Shown here: piece after piece, positions 45,907 to 58,315 of the stretch | Layout: every line of letters starts with the position of its first letter | How positions within the stretch are numbered: position 1 is the stretch's first letter | Assembly: GCA_021464415.1 (NCBI GenBank) | Contig: CM038470.1 | Coordinates: 42,402,099 to 42,466,098, forward strand | Reading direction: 5' to 3' | DNA length: 64,000 bases | From: Lonicera japonica | Taxonomy: Eukaryota > Streptophyta > Magnoliopsida > Dipsacales > Caprifoliaceae | Notes under the pieces: model-generated | Seen by the model: only the letters and a program-made list of their open reading frames with translations | Told to the model about the DNA's origin: nothing | Databases searched by the model: none | Position numbers and translations under genes: made by a program

Positions 45907-47953
45907 CAAGTCATCCATGGACAACTATAGACATTTAGGTTCATCAGAGGTTTCTAATTTTTTTTATCCGTGCCTCCCCAATGAGTTACTTACAAAACTG
46001 TTGAAAAATGGGAGTGAGCCAAACAGGGCTCAGTGGGAACTATAAGGTTTTGCATAAGAAAATGCATACAGTAAAGCACACACAGATATAATTCATGTCC
46101 TCGTAATGACTTCGCCTATGAAGGGCGAATCTAGTCTCTCCAAATACACAACGTCTATCCTTATGCAAACTACACAAACCACCAATTATGTGTACGTAAT
46201 AGCTGGGTAGATAGATACATAAATAGATGGATATATATATATATAGATAAATAAATAAATAAATTTAATGACAACGGTAACAATCCTTTCAAACACGTAT
46301 TTAATATACATACGCCATTTAAGGAACTAATACCCATCGCACAATTATATCCATGTAATACTTGAATAATTTCCAATAAGTAAACTAGTAATCTTTCGTG
46401 ATAAACTCTTAGCTTGATGGGATTCCATCTCTAAAATGATGGATCCATTTAGATAAGTATATACCTTATGGATATAATCGTCATAAGATTTATTTACAAA
46501 ATCATGTATCATACCCACAATTAATTGATCGCGTAACTGAGTTAGAAAAATACTGTAAGCTTAGTTCTAAAATAGTGGGTCTACGTCAACGTCAGGATAT
46601 TAGCAATCCAATGGCGTGTGTATATTACTTACATCACATAAACAACACATATATATTTATACAACTCCCTCTCATATATTATATATATATATTCCCAAAG
46701 CTCTTTATAGTATGTAAACAAATGCCAGCTAAGCACACTAATGTGGGAATAGGTTTTCTTATATATATATATATATCAAGTAAATCCCTCATCCACTCGA
46801 AAACATATATATATATATATATATAAGTTATATAGCACGAGGTTCATAACAAATCCCAAATAGTCTAAAACTTGTATAAACTCTCCTTTCTTAGATCCTA
46901 AAGTAATACGACATACGTATATAACCATAAACTGAGTGCATGCGCATACACGCTAGTGGCTATCACTTAGGGATTATGATATTCTATCATATAATGAGAT
47001 ACTCCCATATTAACATGAAACTACAGCCAAAACTTGTTTCAATCAAGAGAAATAATCAATAAATTTCAATCCACAACCCCATGTATATGCGTATCAACAA
47101 TCATATAAGAAAAATATCCAATTTGCTTAGATAATAAAGATGAAACACATAATCTTTGAAATTGAGCTTAGGTGATAGTGTTCCCACCTGAATTAAGCCG
47201 ATAATTGAAGGTTTGGAGCGCCGAATTAAGCCAAAAGCCAAGCTAGCTTGAGATTCCCAATCTTGAGCTCCAAGCCCTAAAATGATGGAACCAAAAGGAG
47301 AAGAAGAATATGGAGATGTTGATGATGAAGGTGATGAGGAACTTGTGTCATGATGAAGCATGGCTAATGGTCCCACAAAATCTCACCAAATATGAGCCCT
47401 CACCTCCCACTAGCTCTCTCAAATGGGGTTGGTTCGATTGGGGATGAAAGGGGATGATGGGTGAACATTTAAGCAAGGTAAAAACACAATAAAACACGAT
47501 GGAGTACCTCTGATCGATCAGAGGGAACCTTGGCTGAAGCCCCTCATATTTTCCTTTAAGAAATAGCTGTTTTCGCATCCCGTTTTGACCCCCGAAATGA
47601 CTTCTTTTCGACTCAATCTTCAATGAAAGTTTTAGAGGGGAATGAGATAAATCCATTGCCACAAATGGGGACTCATTTGAACTTCGTATGAAGAAGTTAT
47701 GGCCTTCCAAAGTTGACCAAAAACTCAATTCGGCCAAAGTTCAATTTTTTGCCGTTAGCCGCCAAATTCAACCACGGCTTCCCGAAATGCGTTCTAAACA
47801 TACACGCATATTTAATATCATTAAAATAACATATTAGAAGTATTGGATCAACCACAGAGGTCCCGAAACGAAAATCGACTCTTCAAACGGAGGTTTGGCC
47901 TTAAACTAGCTATGGAGGAATGTTTGCTCAATATTGAAATTTGGGGTGTTACA

Positions 47954-48626
47954 CCATATGTCCGTAAGAATGAAGCCATAGGTAAGAATTAGTTAGTCTC
48001 ACGCACCATATAGTTTCAAAACGTCTGACTACGCAAAGTCTATCAGATTGGAACTCATTGCCAATACTCCCTCTCGTATCTAGAACACACCGTACTCGGT
48101 TACAATTATACTAAGGATTTCAAGCATAATCATGTATGAGGCTAACCGTCATAGTGATCAAAAGGCGATACCATAGAGTGAACATAAGGAATAGGACTTT
48201 CATGCCATTCACCCTTGAGTGAACCACGTTCTAGCTCCCGTTGGCAACAGTAAACTGGTGATTTATATAATATTCAACCGTTGCACTGCGGCAGAATATA
48301 ATATAATCCATCAGTCACCCGTAGCTAAACATGAAGCAAAACTAGTCCCGAGTACAAAACGAGTATTTAAACAAAAGATAAATAAGAGCCAATAATTGAG
48401 ATTATTACGAGAGGAGTCCAACAAATGTCTGTAGAATTAGAAGTTCGAGAATGGAGGTGGCCTGCATAGGCTAATACTCCATTCAATAATTCTCCCATTT
48501 TCCATGTAACCTAATGGTAAGAATGCCTATTGCACGATGACACGTTAAAAAAGATGAACATAACCATAATTCACCTCTTCAAACTTGAATCTACCTATAA
48601 ATCCTGCGAAGAAAAACTGAAACTAT
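47954..48626 (-). repeat. Non-coding internal region of the outer family A element, part 2
   Basis: Continuation of 36865-38326 after the inserted solo LTR (the target site CCATA is repeated at 47954-47958). No ORF. It leads into the PBS-like site at 48627. Confidence 0.55.
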
Positions 48627-48638
48627 GCTATAATACCA
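48627..48638 (-). promoter_or_regulatory. tRNA-iMet-like primer-binding site (decayed)
   Basis: The minus strand reads TGGTATTATAGC, two changes from TGGTATCAGAGC, the initiator-Met tRNA primer site, two bases from an LTR end. It fixes the outer element's orientation (minus) and marks 48641 onward as its 5' LTR. Confidence 0.7.
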
Positions 48639-48640
48639 AC

Positions 48641-49564
48641 TTTTGACGCCCCAAATCCCGTTTCGAGATTTAAACCTCTGGGACTCAGTTAATCACGGCG
48701 ACGTACACTACGGCGGGTTTGAAATGCATAATGTAAAACTGATACAATAGAAAATTTCATATAAGGCCACATTTTTAGAAAATTTCGGCATGTGGAGTTC
48801 TTATTTTCAATAAACCAACACTTGTAAAATAAGATATAAACTTATCTATAGACTCCACATTTGTAAAATATAGGTCAAATAATAGTATTACAGCTCAATA
48901 TAAAACAATTCCTCCAACGAGGTCCCAATAGTTAAATAATAAGGCCTTACATCTCATAAGAACCGGAATGAATACAATTTAATGATACAAACAGTATTAT
49001 ATATAATAACTCTAAGTGGCAGGACACAAGTTGTTCCCCAAACGATTTTGGTAATCAAAGGTCGTCAGAGTTACCTAGACTACGTAAGCGCACCGTCCCC
49101 AAGAAATACCTGAAAAATTGGTTTGGAAAATAGGAGTGAGCCAAACACGAGCTCATTGGGAATTATAAGGTTTGCATATAAAATATGTTTTGAAAATGAT
49201 GCTTGCAAATGTAATAACGAAAGTAATTTTCTTGGTGATGAAAATAAGTGTATAACATACATGCCGGTGCTTTCCCGTTCCCAAAATCTTATAAGATATA
49301 CGTCAACTGAAAATACAATTGAAAGCTCACTAATAACATAAAATAGTTATAAACCTCATACATACGGTAAAAGAAGTATCATTCAAATACAAATAGTCTT
49401 TAGTAAGAAAACATTTATATAAGAGACCGTTCACTAGTTTATACAGCGCGGTACCACAATCGCATCCTCTAAAAACATCTCGCTCTTGGCGATCATCTCA
49501 ACAACTCGCAACTAATTAAGCGTACTCCCAAGTCTTCATTTCGTGGCCTTTCACCCACGCGGCA
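48641..49564 (-). repeat. 5' LTR of the outer family A element, first part
   Basis: It starts (plus) TTTTGACGCCCC against TGTTGACGCC and TGTGACGCC in sister copies, follows family A landmarks (gagatttaaacctctggg, gcatgtggagttc, cctccaacgaggtcc, gtgagccaaacacgagctc) and is interrupted at 49564 by the copia insertion. It resumes at 57933. Confidence 0.75.
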
Positions 49565-51036
49565 TGATGGAGACAAAAATACAGGATTGTTTGATATTGC
49601 ATATAGATTGAACAAAACAATTTTGCTAAAACCCTATAATAACAAAGGTATTTCACCTTTGTGGATCATGTAGAGGATCCATATGAGGAGACTAGGGTTT
49701 GAAAACATCAGATTGTCATTTGGTCATATTTTTTAATTCTCGCTGGGCTGTAAAAATCGATTGTTTTGTCCATCTAAACTACTTCTGATCGTCCTGATTT
49801 TTGCAAAAGACAATAGTAACTTTGCGTTCCGAACAACATATCCAAAAATCAGCCCGATCCAACGGTGCAATCAAAAGTTATAATTGATATACGACTGCAG
49901 TACCGAAAACCTAAAGATCTTCTATCATATTCCTTCCGCCATCAAATCTTGCACCGAGTGTGGGCTACAGTATCACCAATATTTTCTCCTCTCTCAATAG
50001 AACAAACCCTAACTCATGAGAATTATTGTTATAATAAGAAGAGACAAGGCCGACGTATATATAAGGCTACGATAAGGATCTTAAGGAGAAATAAGTGTTT
50101 GGGCTTCCTGTGGCAAGTTGGAATCCTAATTCCACTATGAATTAGTTCCTTCCATAAATTATAATTCACACCACTAAAGAATTATAATTGCACTCCCGTC
50201 CTTATCTGAAAATTTAATTTCGAGCTCCTTATTATTAAATACTTTTTATTCTCCCCACGTAAAGATTACAGATAACCGTCATTTAAATTAAATTACTGAC
50301 AATTATATTTAAATGACCTCTTAAACCTTGAGCTTACCACTTAACTTATTTGACATGTCGGATTAACATAATCCACCTGCAGGGTTTGACATGATCAAAA
50401 CTTATAAGCTTCTCAAGGGGCTATCATCAATTCCTATATCGGGACGTGGATTCCGTCAATAATTAATATTCATCATACATATAGTGTCGTTATCTAATTC
50501 ACGAAGATTATTGATCCATAAATGAATCTCACTCTTAATGAGTGAAAACAACAAACATTACATATATATATCTATTAATTATTTCAAGATTAAGAGCATA
50601 AGTAATCATAATAACCATGGGATTTTAAATTGTTTTATATAGTCAGTATAAAAATAATTAACCCAAATTAGTCCTATTCAAAACACACAAAGTGTACTAG
50701 CATAACGAGTTAAAACTATACCATTTCCTGTAGTTAAGATAAACTACTAAAACTTGTGCTACAATTCTACCGATGGGTGTCCAATTCCATTTAAGACAGT
50801 GAACCATTAAACTTATATTCCACAAGAATCGATGATATGATCTTCTGTGTGTAAGCTATACTCTACACACCAAATCATCTACTATATGGAATAAAAGACA
50901 CACACATGCACAATATTTAAATAAATAATATAATGCAATCATTGCCCATAAAGATTCTCATTAAAATAGCAAAACCAAGTTTATAACATATCCAAACCAC
51001 CAAGAAAATTATGGATTTTAGTATATCACTCTAACA
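49565..51036 (-). repeat. 3' LTR of the copia element
   Basis: 1472 bp, paired with 56458-57927. Both contain the 'ccgatccaacggtg' module (about 49855) that also occurs in the TRIM-like element at 60581. Confidence 0.92.
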
Positions 51037-51049
51037 ATCTCCCACTTAG

Positions 51050-52490
51050 ACTCAAAGCCATGCAACTATGCATCTCACTCCCATTCCCTCAACGTGAACA
51101 TGTGTTTTCCCTTCTTATGAATCCTCGGCTTTTTCGAGTTCGCAGCCATTTCACTATTATCAAAATAAAGTGAAATAGCTTATAACACTGAAGGTGCCAC
51201 ATCTAGATTTATATGGAAGTTCATAAGCCAAATCGCCTCCTTAGCTGCTTCTAAAGCAGCCACATATTCAACTTTTATGGTGGAGTCAGTAATGTATAAC
51301 TGCTTGATACTCCTCCAACCAATAACTCCACCTCTTAGAGTAAACACATAACCTGAAGTTGACTTTCTAGAATTCTAACTTCTGACTAAAAATCCTTGTT
51401 TATGTATCCAACAGGTACTAGACTGTTTGCCTGGTAAACCAACATAAAACCTGGAGTCCTTTTAAAGTACTTAAGTATATGTTTTACCGCATTCCAGTGT
51501 TATTTCCATGGATTAGACTGATATCTGCTAACCATACTAACGGTAAAGCAAATGTCTGGTTTAGTACATAACATAGCATACATGAGGCTTCCCACTGCCG
51601 AAGCATAAGAAACTCCCATCATCCTCTCTATCTCATTATGTGTCTTATGACATTGATCTTGGATAGAGTGATTCCATACCTAAAAAGGAAGAAACTCTTT
51701 CTTGGAATCTTGTATACTAACTCTGGCAAGAATTGTATTGACGTAAGTACTTTGGATAAGCCCAACATCCTATTTTTTCAATCTCACTAAGCTTAATACC
51801 AAGGATGTGACTGGCTTCTCCTAAGCCCTTCATATCGAACTGACTTGTTAACCATAACCTCACTGAAGATAATATTCACATATCGCTTCAAATAAGTAAG
51901 ATAATATTCGCATACAATACCTAGAATACCACTGTGCTTCGGATGAGCCTTTTGTACACACAAGACTCATCCGAACATTGATCAAAACCAAAAGATTTGA
52001 TTGCATGGTCAAAAACGATGTTCCAAGATCTAGACACTTGTTTAAGCCCATAAATGGGCTTCTTGAGCTTGCATAACATATGCTCTTGGCCCTTTGCTAT
52101 GAATCCTTTTGTTTGCATCATATAGATGCTTTTATCAGGACTTCTATTAAGGAAACCTGTCTTGACATCCATTTGCCAAATCTCGTAATTAAGATAAGCC
52201 GCAATGCATAAAAGAATCCGAATAGAGTTTGGCAAGGCTACCGGCAAAATGGTTTCCTCATAATTGATCCTCTTCTTTCTGAGTGACCCCTTTTAGTAAC
52301 AAGCCTTGCCTTAAGCCCGTCTAATCCTCTCTATCTGGTATATACCCACTTACATCCAATAGGTTTTATCCCTTCGGGTGGTTTTACAAGATCCCAGACT
52401 TTGTTAGAGTACATGGACTCCATTTCAGATTTCATAACCCTTTGCCATTTTCTGTATCTTTATCTTGAAGTACTTCATTGTAGTTAAAAA
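51050..52490 (-). pseudogene. Copia reverse transcriptase / RNase H remnants
   Basis: The RT piece (51921-52247) reads MPVALPNSIRILLCIAAYLN, YEIWQMDVKTGFLN (catalytic Asp in the 'MDVKTAFLNG' motif), MMQTKGFIAKGQEHMLCKL and PIYGLKQVSRSWN. The upstream piece (to about 52480) reads GIKPIGCKWVY. RNase H traces near 51230-51300 read STIKVEYVAALEAAKEAIWL. Frameshifts and stops separate the pieces, and the FDDIL-type active-site segment is not recovered in frame. Confidence 0.85.
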
Positions 52491-53060
52491 ATGGTTCATT
52501 TCTTATTCATCAGGGACCTTGTCATAAGACTCTCTCAAGAACATAAAACGACCAGGTTGACGAACTACCCTCCCACGACGCGAGGTACTACTTGTGTTTG
52601 TGTACATTGTGCAAATATTGAACTTAGTAACTCACTATCCACACATTGTGCTGGTTCAAGAACCTATGTATTAGTGATTTGTTGAAGATGTGCACAAGTA
52701 TCGGCAATCCTCCCACTACGACGAAGTAATGGAATGTCGATATCCATTTAATGTGGCATTTCCTCTTGTACTAAAGGTATAGACGAATTGTACCCTGTTT
52801 TTCTCTCATCTCATTTCCAATACAACAACACTACTCCTGGGCTTATGGTCTATGATATAATCATCTTCTAAGAAGCTGGCATTGATAACAATAACCTTAC
52901 ATTCTTGAGGATTATAAAATAAACCACCCTTGGTTCCCTTTGAATACACAACAAAGAAATACACTTCTATTCTTGATTCCAACTAATCCGCATTACCTTT
53001 TAGCACGTGTGCTAGACTACCTCATACCCGAATATGCCGCAAACTGGGCTTACGCCCGGT

Positions 53061-53303
53061 CTACAATTCTATGGGTGTAGTAGGTACTGACTTTGATGGT
53101 ACCAAGTTCAGAATATATTTAGCTATTTCTAAAGTATATCCCCAAAAAGAATAAGATAGGTCTGAATAACTCATCATTGATCTTACCATTTCTATAAGAG
53201 TCTTATTCCTTCTTTCTGCTACACCATCATGCTGTGGCATCTCCGGTGCAGACAATTGGGATGTAATCCCATTCTCTAATAAGTGTTCCTTGAACTCTCC
53301 CAA
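53061..53303 (-). pseudogene. Copia integrase remnant
   Basis: An 80-codon frame with LLENGITSQLSAPEMPQHDG, VAERRNKTLIEMVRSMMSYS and FWGYTLEIAKYILN. This is the C-terminal half of the integrase core of Ty1/copia elements (the 'P.HNGVAERRNRTL.EM.RSM' block with the catalytic Glu). Neighbouring sequence is broken by stops. Confidence 0.88.
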
Positions 53304-54229
53304 GAGGTATTCACCACCACGATTTGATCGTAGTGACTTGATACATTTTTCTAGACACTTCTCCGTTTCTATCTTGAATTATTTGAATTTCTCAAAGACT
53401 TTAGACTTACATCGCATTAAGTAAATGTATCTATACATTAAATAATCATCTACAAATGTGATGAAATACTCAAAGCCTCCTCTAGGCTGGACATTCATGT
53501 GACCATACAAAACAGAGTGAACTAGTTTTAACTATTCTTTAGCGCTATAGCCTTTTGCCGAGAATGATCTCTTAGTCATTTTATCTTCTTAACAGGATTC
53601 ACAAACTAGAAGTACCTCCACTTCTAATGAACCTAATGGTCCATTTTGGACCAGTTTTTGAATTCTTTTTAGATTAATATGACCAAGGCGTAAGTGCTAA
53701 AAATACATTTGGTTCATTTTGAAGGTTCCTTTCTCTTAATCGGTAAACTATTAATGCTATTCAATTCACTCAGTTGTAGTACTAACAAGTCAGGATTATT
53801 AATGTAAAGATCAATCACTAATGTACCAGAACAAACAAACTATTTATTTTTTCTAATGATAATTGATTTATCATTAAAATAAACAAAATATTTGTCCTCA
53901 ACCAATCTAGAAATATAAATCAAATTCCTTCTAATGGAAGATACATATAGACATTCCTTAATCATTAATATCCTATTCTGACTAGACTAAAAATAAATAT
54001 CTTCTACCGCAACTATTGCCACATTCGTAGCTGCTCATATGTAAATTTTCTCTATTTTTAAGTTGTCTGGTTTCCTGGAACCTCTGCAAAGTATTGCAGA
54101 CATGATTAGTGGTCCCGAATCTACACACCAGGTATTGGTAGATCGGACTACTAAACTAGATACAACAACAAATAGATGAAATGTTATTATAACGGTTTAG
54201 GAAATTGGGACAATCTTTCTTTAAATGCA

Positions 54230-54990
54230 CTTTTTACTGACAGTGAAAATACTGGCCCATAGGCTTTTTCACTCCTCCTAGAGGTTCAGCAACTGCTGCA
54301 CGCATTGCTCCTTGTGGGACTGCAGCTTATGCATTCTTCTTCTTCCTTACTTGCTTTTGGGCATAAAAGTTGAAGTTTTTTTAGCCACTAGAGTACTAGC
54401 CGGCTTACGAAGGAGTTCTTCAGCTGCTTGGAATTCTTTAAGAAGTTCCAACAATGAATAAAGCTTATTCATGTTGTAATTCTGTCGGAATCCCTTAAAT
54501 AAATCCAGCAGCGACTGGAGAACGATATCGACCTGAGTTTCCCCATCGATTTCAGCTCCAAAGATCTCTTAATTCATTCAGAAGACCGATCATCTTCAAA
54601 ACAAGATCCTTAACTCGGGTTCTTTCAGCAATAGTCGTGTTCATGAGGCCTTTCATCGATACCTACTTTGCAGCATGATCCTAATCCCCAAAAATATTTT
54701 TGAGGTTCAGTATTATGTCGTAGGCGGTGGCAAAAGACTAATGCTAATGTTGTAACACCTTTGATAAAAATGCCAGAATGCAAAACCACGCCATCTCATC
54801 GGCCTTTTTCCACCTCCAGCAAGCCTGGGTTTCCTCATCGGTCCCCCCTTACCAAGTTGTGCTGGACAAGACTCAGTGAGCACAAACTTGTACTCTTTAA
54901 CAGTAAGCACAATGTTCAAGTTCCATTTTTTTAGTCAATATAATTAGGTCCAATCAATTTCTTTTAGTTGAGAATAATTAAAAGTGGATC
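54230..54990 (-). pseudogene. Copia gag remnant
   Basis: Minus-strand fragments such as QNYNMNKLYSLLELLKEFQA and a zinc-knuckle-like FHCQ..K.HLKKDCPNF (about 54190-54255) identify gag in several frames. No continuous frame remains. Confidence 0.65.
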
Positions 54991-56457
54991 GAAAGAGTTT
55001 GCCATTTTAAAACTTGAGAATCACATACAAATTATGATGGACAATAATAACTTTGAACACATATTTTAAATATGGTACCCTCTACCATTTCAAAAAGCGT
55101 TCACCAGCAGCCTAAGACTTTGAACAATATGCCCCGTTAGTGAGGTCGTCTATTATTCATTATTTTTTAGACAGATGTAAACCTATTAAATTTTACTATC
55201 TAGACAATGCCTTATTGTCAAGCAATACATACTATCTAGACAATCAACTATTGTCAAGTAAAATTTAAATAGCTGACTTCCTTTGGTCCTACAAATAATA
55301 GTAGAGATTCAGTTAGAGAGCATACTATTATTTATATCTAAGTGTATACCATCATTTAATTTAGTCCAATGATTATGCAATTTATTCTTTCTGATATGGA
55401 GATGAGCACTAAAACCCACATAAAAAATAAATCACATCATTTAAAATTATCAGTCAGTGAAATTTGTACAATGATTCCGCAATCTATTCCTTCAGATATG
55501 GAGGTGAGCACTATAACACACATGAAGAATAAATTACATCATCTACAAACCAATGATAGAGACTGTGAGATTTTTATGTGAAAAAATCCCTCACCCACTT
55601 AGTATTTAAAACATTATTTTTTGAGGGTTAGTAAAATTTTATATTAAATTCTAGTCAATTAAAATACCAAGGTATGAAATATAAAAGACATGTGCAATAA
55701 AATTATTTTGTTGGTTTTTTTTTTTAAAAAAGACATATATTTTTCAATTACAAAAAATTTATATTTATATATCCTTTTTTAATTTGACAAGAACTAAATA
55801 TAAAATAAAGGGAGATCTAGGTATGGTCATGTATCCATGTTGTCCAAAATTATAAGGAAACCTAATAATTAAAATACATATGACCAACACACAATCACAC
55901 AAAGCATTAAACCATTCAATAATAAGAATAATTAAATCCCTGCTATTATGGTCCAAGCTTCATCATCCCTAGTCCGTTGGAAACCTGTAACGACCTATGT
56001 CGCCACTTCATTGACTATGTCAGGAATCAACCTTGATGGAAACGCCTTCTACAACGTTCTTCGTTAAAGAAACTGCAATTTTAGATACAAAGGTCCTATG
56101 CCTCCATTTAAGGAGTTCACACATAAACTATTATATTTAAATTGTAAATAAAATTACATAGATCCTATGCCTCCTTTTAAGGAGTTTACAAATTTGATCT
56201 AAATTTAATTTACAACCATGAATAAAACCCAAATCATCATGCACATTAAAATTAACCTCGAATAAAAACATCGTGGGATCTAATCACATAAAGCATTATT
56301 ACGTGAACATAATAGCGGGACAAGAACATTGCAAAACAAGGATTGGCGAGTTCTACGTTCTATCCAACAATAACATGCACGAATAGACTTTACTGGACAA
56401 TATGGCTAGTTCAATCTGTACGCAATATCAAAGAAAACCAATCGCTCTGATACCAAT

Positions 56458-57927
56458 TGATGGAGACAAAAAGACAGGATCGTTTGAAATTGCATATAGA
56501 TTGAAAAAAAACTTTTGCTAAAACCCTATAAGAACAAAGGGATTTCACCTTTGTGGATCATGTAGAGGATCCATATGAGGAGACTAGGGTTTGAAAGCAT
56601 CAGATTGCGATTTGGTCAGACTTTTTAATTCTCGCTGGGCTGTGAAAATCGATTGTTTTCGCCACCTAAACGACTTCTGACTGTCCTGATTTTTCACGAC
56701 AAAATGGTAACTTTACATTCCGAACGACATATCCAAAAATCCGCCCGATCCAACGGTGTGATCAAATGTTACAATTGATTTACGACTGCAGTACCGGAAA
56801 CCTAAAGATTTTCTATCGTATTCCTTCCGCCATCAAATCTTGCACCGAGTGTGGGTTACGGTATCACCAAGATTTTCTCCTCTCTCAATAGAATAAACCC
56901 TAACTCATAAGAATTATTGTTATAATAAGAAGAGACAAAGCTGGAATATATATAAGGCTACGCTAGGGATCTTAAGGAGAAATAAGTGTTTGGGCTTCCT
57001 ATTAAAAGTTGGAATCCTAATTCCATTATGAATTAGTTCCTTTCATAAATTATAATTCACACCACTAAAGAATTATAATTGCACTCCCGTCCTTATCTCA
57101 AAATTTAATTTCGAGCTCCTTTTTATTAAATACTTATTATTCTCCCCACGTAAAGATTACAGATAACCGTCATTTAAATTAAATTACTGACAATTATATT
57201 TAAATGACCTCTTATATCTTAAGTCTACCACTTAACTTATTTGACTTGTCGGATTAACATAATCCACTTGCAGGGTTTGACATGATCAAAACTTATAAGC
57301 TTCTCAAGGGGCTATCATCAATTCCTATATCGGGACGTAGATTCTGTCAACAATTAATATTCATCATACATATAGTTTCGTCATCTAATTCACGAAGATT
57401 ATTGATCCATAAATGAATATCACTCTTAATGAGTCAAAACAATAAACACTACATATCTATGTCTATTAATTATTTCAAGATTAAGAGCATAAGTAATCAT
57501 AATAACCATGGGATTTTAAATTGTTTTATATAGTCAGTATAAAAATAATTAACCCAAATTGGTCCTATTCAGTACACACAAAGTGCACTAGCATAACGAG
57601 TTAAAACTATACTGTTTTCTGTGGTGAAGATAAACTACTAAAACTTGTGTTACAATCCTACCGATGGGTGTCCAATTCCATCTAAGACTGTGAACCATTA
57701 AACTTATATTCCACAAGAACCGATGATATGATCTTCTGTGTGTAAGCTATATTCTACTCCCCAAATCATCTATTATATGGAATAAAAGACACACACATGC
57801 ACAATATTTAAATAAATAATATAATGCAATCATTGCCCATAAAGATTCTCATTAAAATAGCAAAACCAAGTTTATAACATATACAAACCAACAAGAAAAT
57901 TATGGCTTTTAGTATATCACTCTAACA
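56458..57927 (-). repeat. 5' LTR of the copia element
   Basis: 1470 bp. It differs from the 3' LTR at many positions (several percent by eye), so the insertion is considerably older than the CRM-like one. Confidence 0.92.
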
Positions 57928-57932
57928 CGGCT

Positions 57933-58315
57933 GCAGGGCCTCCCGTTCGTTTTCGTGCACGATTTTGGGTCTTTCACCTAGGGGCACTTGGTCCTAACTT
58001 ATGGCCCCATCCTTTAGAGACCAAACCTGAGACCTACCATAGACTAGCACAACCATATATGTATACAAATCAAATCACTCAAGTAATAAGCCCACAAACG
58101 AATAATTGTGCCGGATAAAAGTAAAGTCATGAATAAATCTCAAAACCATAATGAGATATAAAAACTTGTCATAATCCATCAATAGGGAAAAATACAACAA
58201 CCTTTCGTAGGTTTAAAAATCCCATCAAATAATGAAGTAGCAGTAAAGTTCCATACTTTACGAAAAAGTGATAAGTTAACCATTAGCGTTTTTATGTCAA
58301 ATATGTTATCACCAT
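57933..58315 (-). repeat. 5' LTR of the outer family A element, resumed
   Basis: After the copia target duplication the sequence resumes as non-coding family A-like LTR ('cacgattttgggtctttcacc', 'gagaccaaacctgagacc'). Similarity fades towards 58412 and the expected LTR start (ggtgttaca on plus) is not reached, so the LTR is truncated where Tat-related sequence begins. Confidence 0.5.

Larger units (their letters stand above)
38327..47953 (-). repeat. Family A solo LTR, split by a CRM insertion
   Basis: Its left end is TGTGACGCCCCG (38327) and its right end GGGGTGTTACA (47953), flanked by the perfect duplication CCATA (38322-38326 and 47954-47958). Without the insertion at 38698-45906 and one CAAGT copy it is about 2.4 kb. 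Homology to the other copies includes the 'gtgagccaaacagggctcagtgggaactata' block (46015-46045) and an 18-bp palindrome CCTCTGATCGATCAGAGG (47507-47524). Non-coding; it belongs to the subfamily with the TGATCGATCA palindrome. Confidence 0.9.
49565..57927 (-). mobile_element. Degenerate Ty1/copia retrotransposon
   Basis: An 8.4-kb minus-strand element with LTRs 49565-51036 (3') and 56458-57927 (5'), 1472 and 1470 bp, starting TGTTAGAGTGATATAC. The PPT AAGTGGGAGAT abuts the 3' LTR (51037-51047 reversed) and the PBS TGGTATCAGAGC lies two bases from the 5' LTR (56444-56455 reversed). The flanks cggca (49560-49564) and cggct (57928-57932) are a 5-bp duplication with one change. The internal 5.4 kb keeps recognisable gag, integrase and RT/RNase H pieces but is full of stops and frameshifts, so it is inactive. 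It sits inside the 5' LTR of the outer family A element. Confidence 0.93.

Noticed and set aside
47954..48640. 3' LTR boundary of the outer element at 47953 instead of a solo LTR
   Set aside because: No polypurine tract precedes the LTR start there, and the CCATA duplication on both sides of 38327-47953 supports an independent insertion.
52491..52685. 64-codon plus-strand ORF in the copia interior
   Set aside because: Shadow frame in decayed minus-strand pol.
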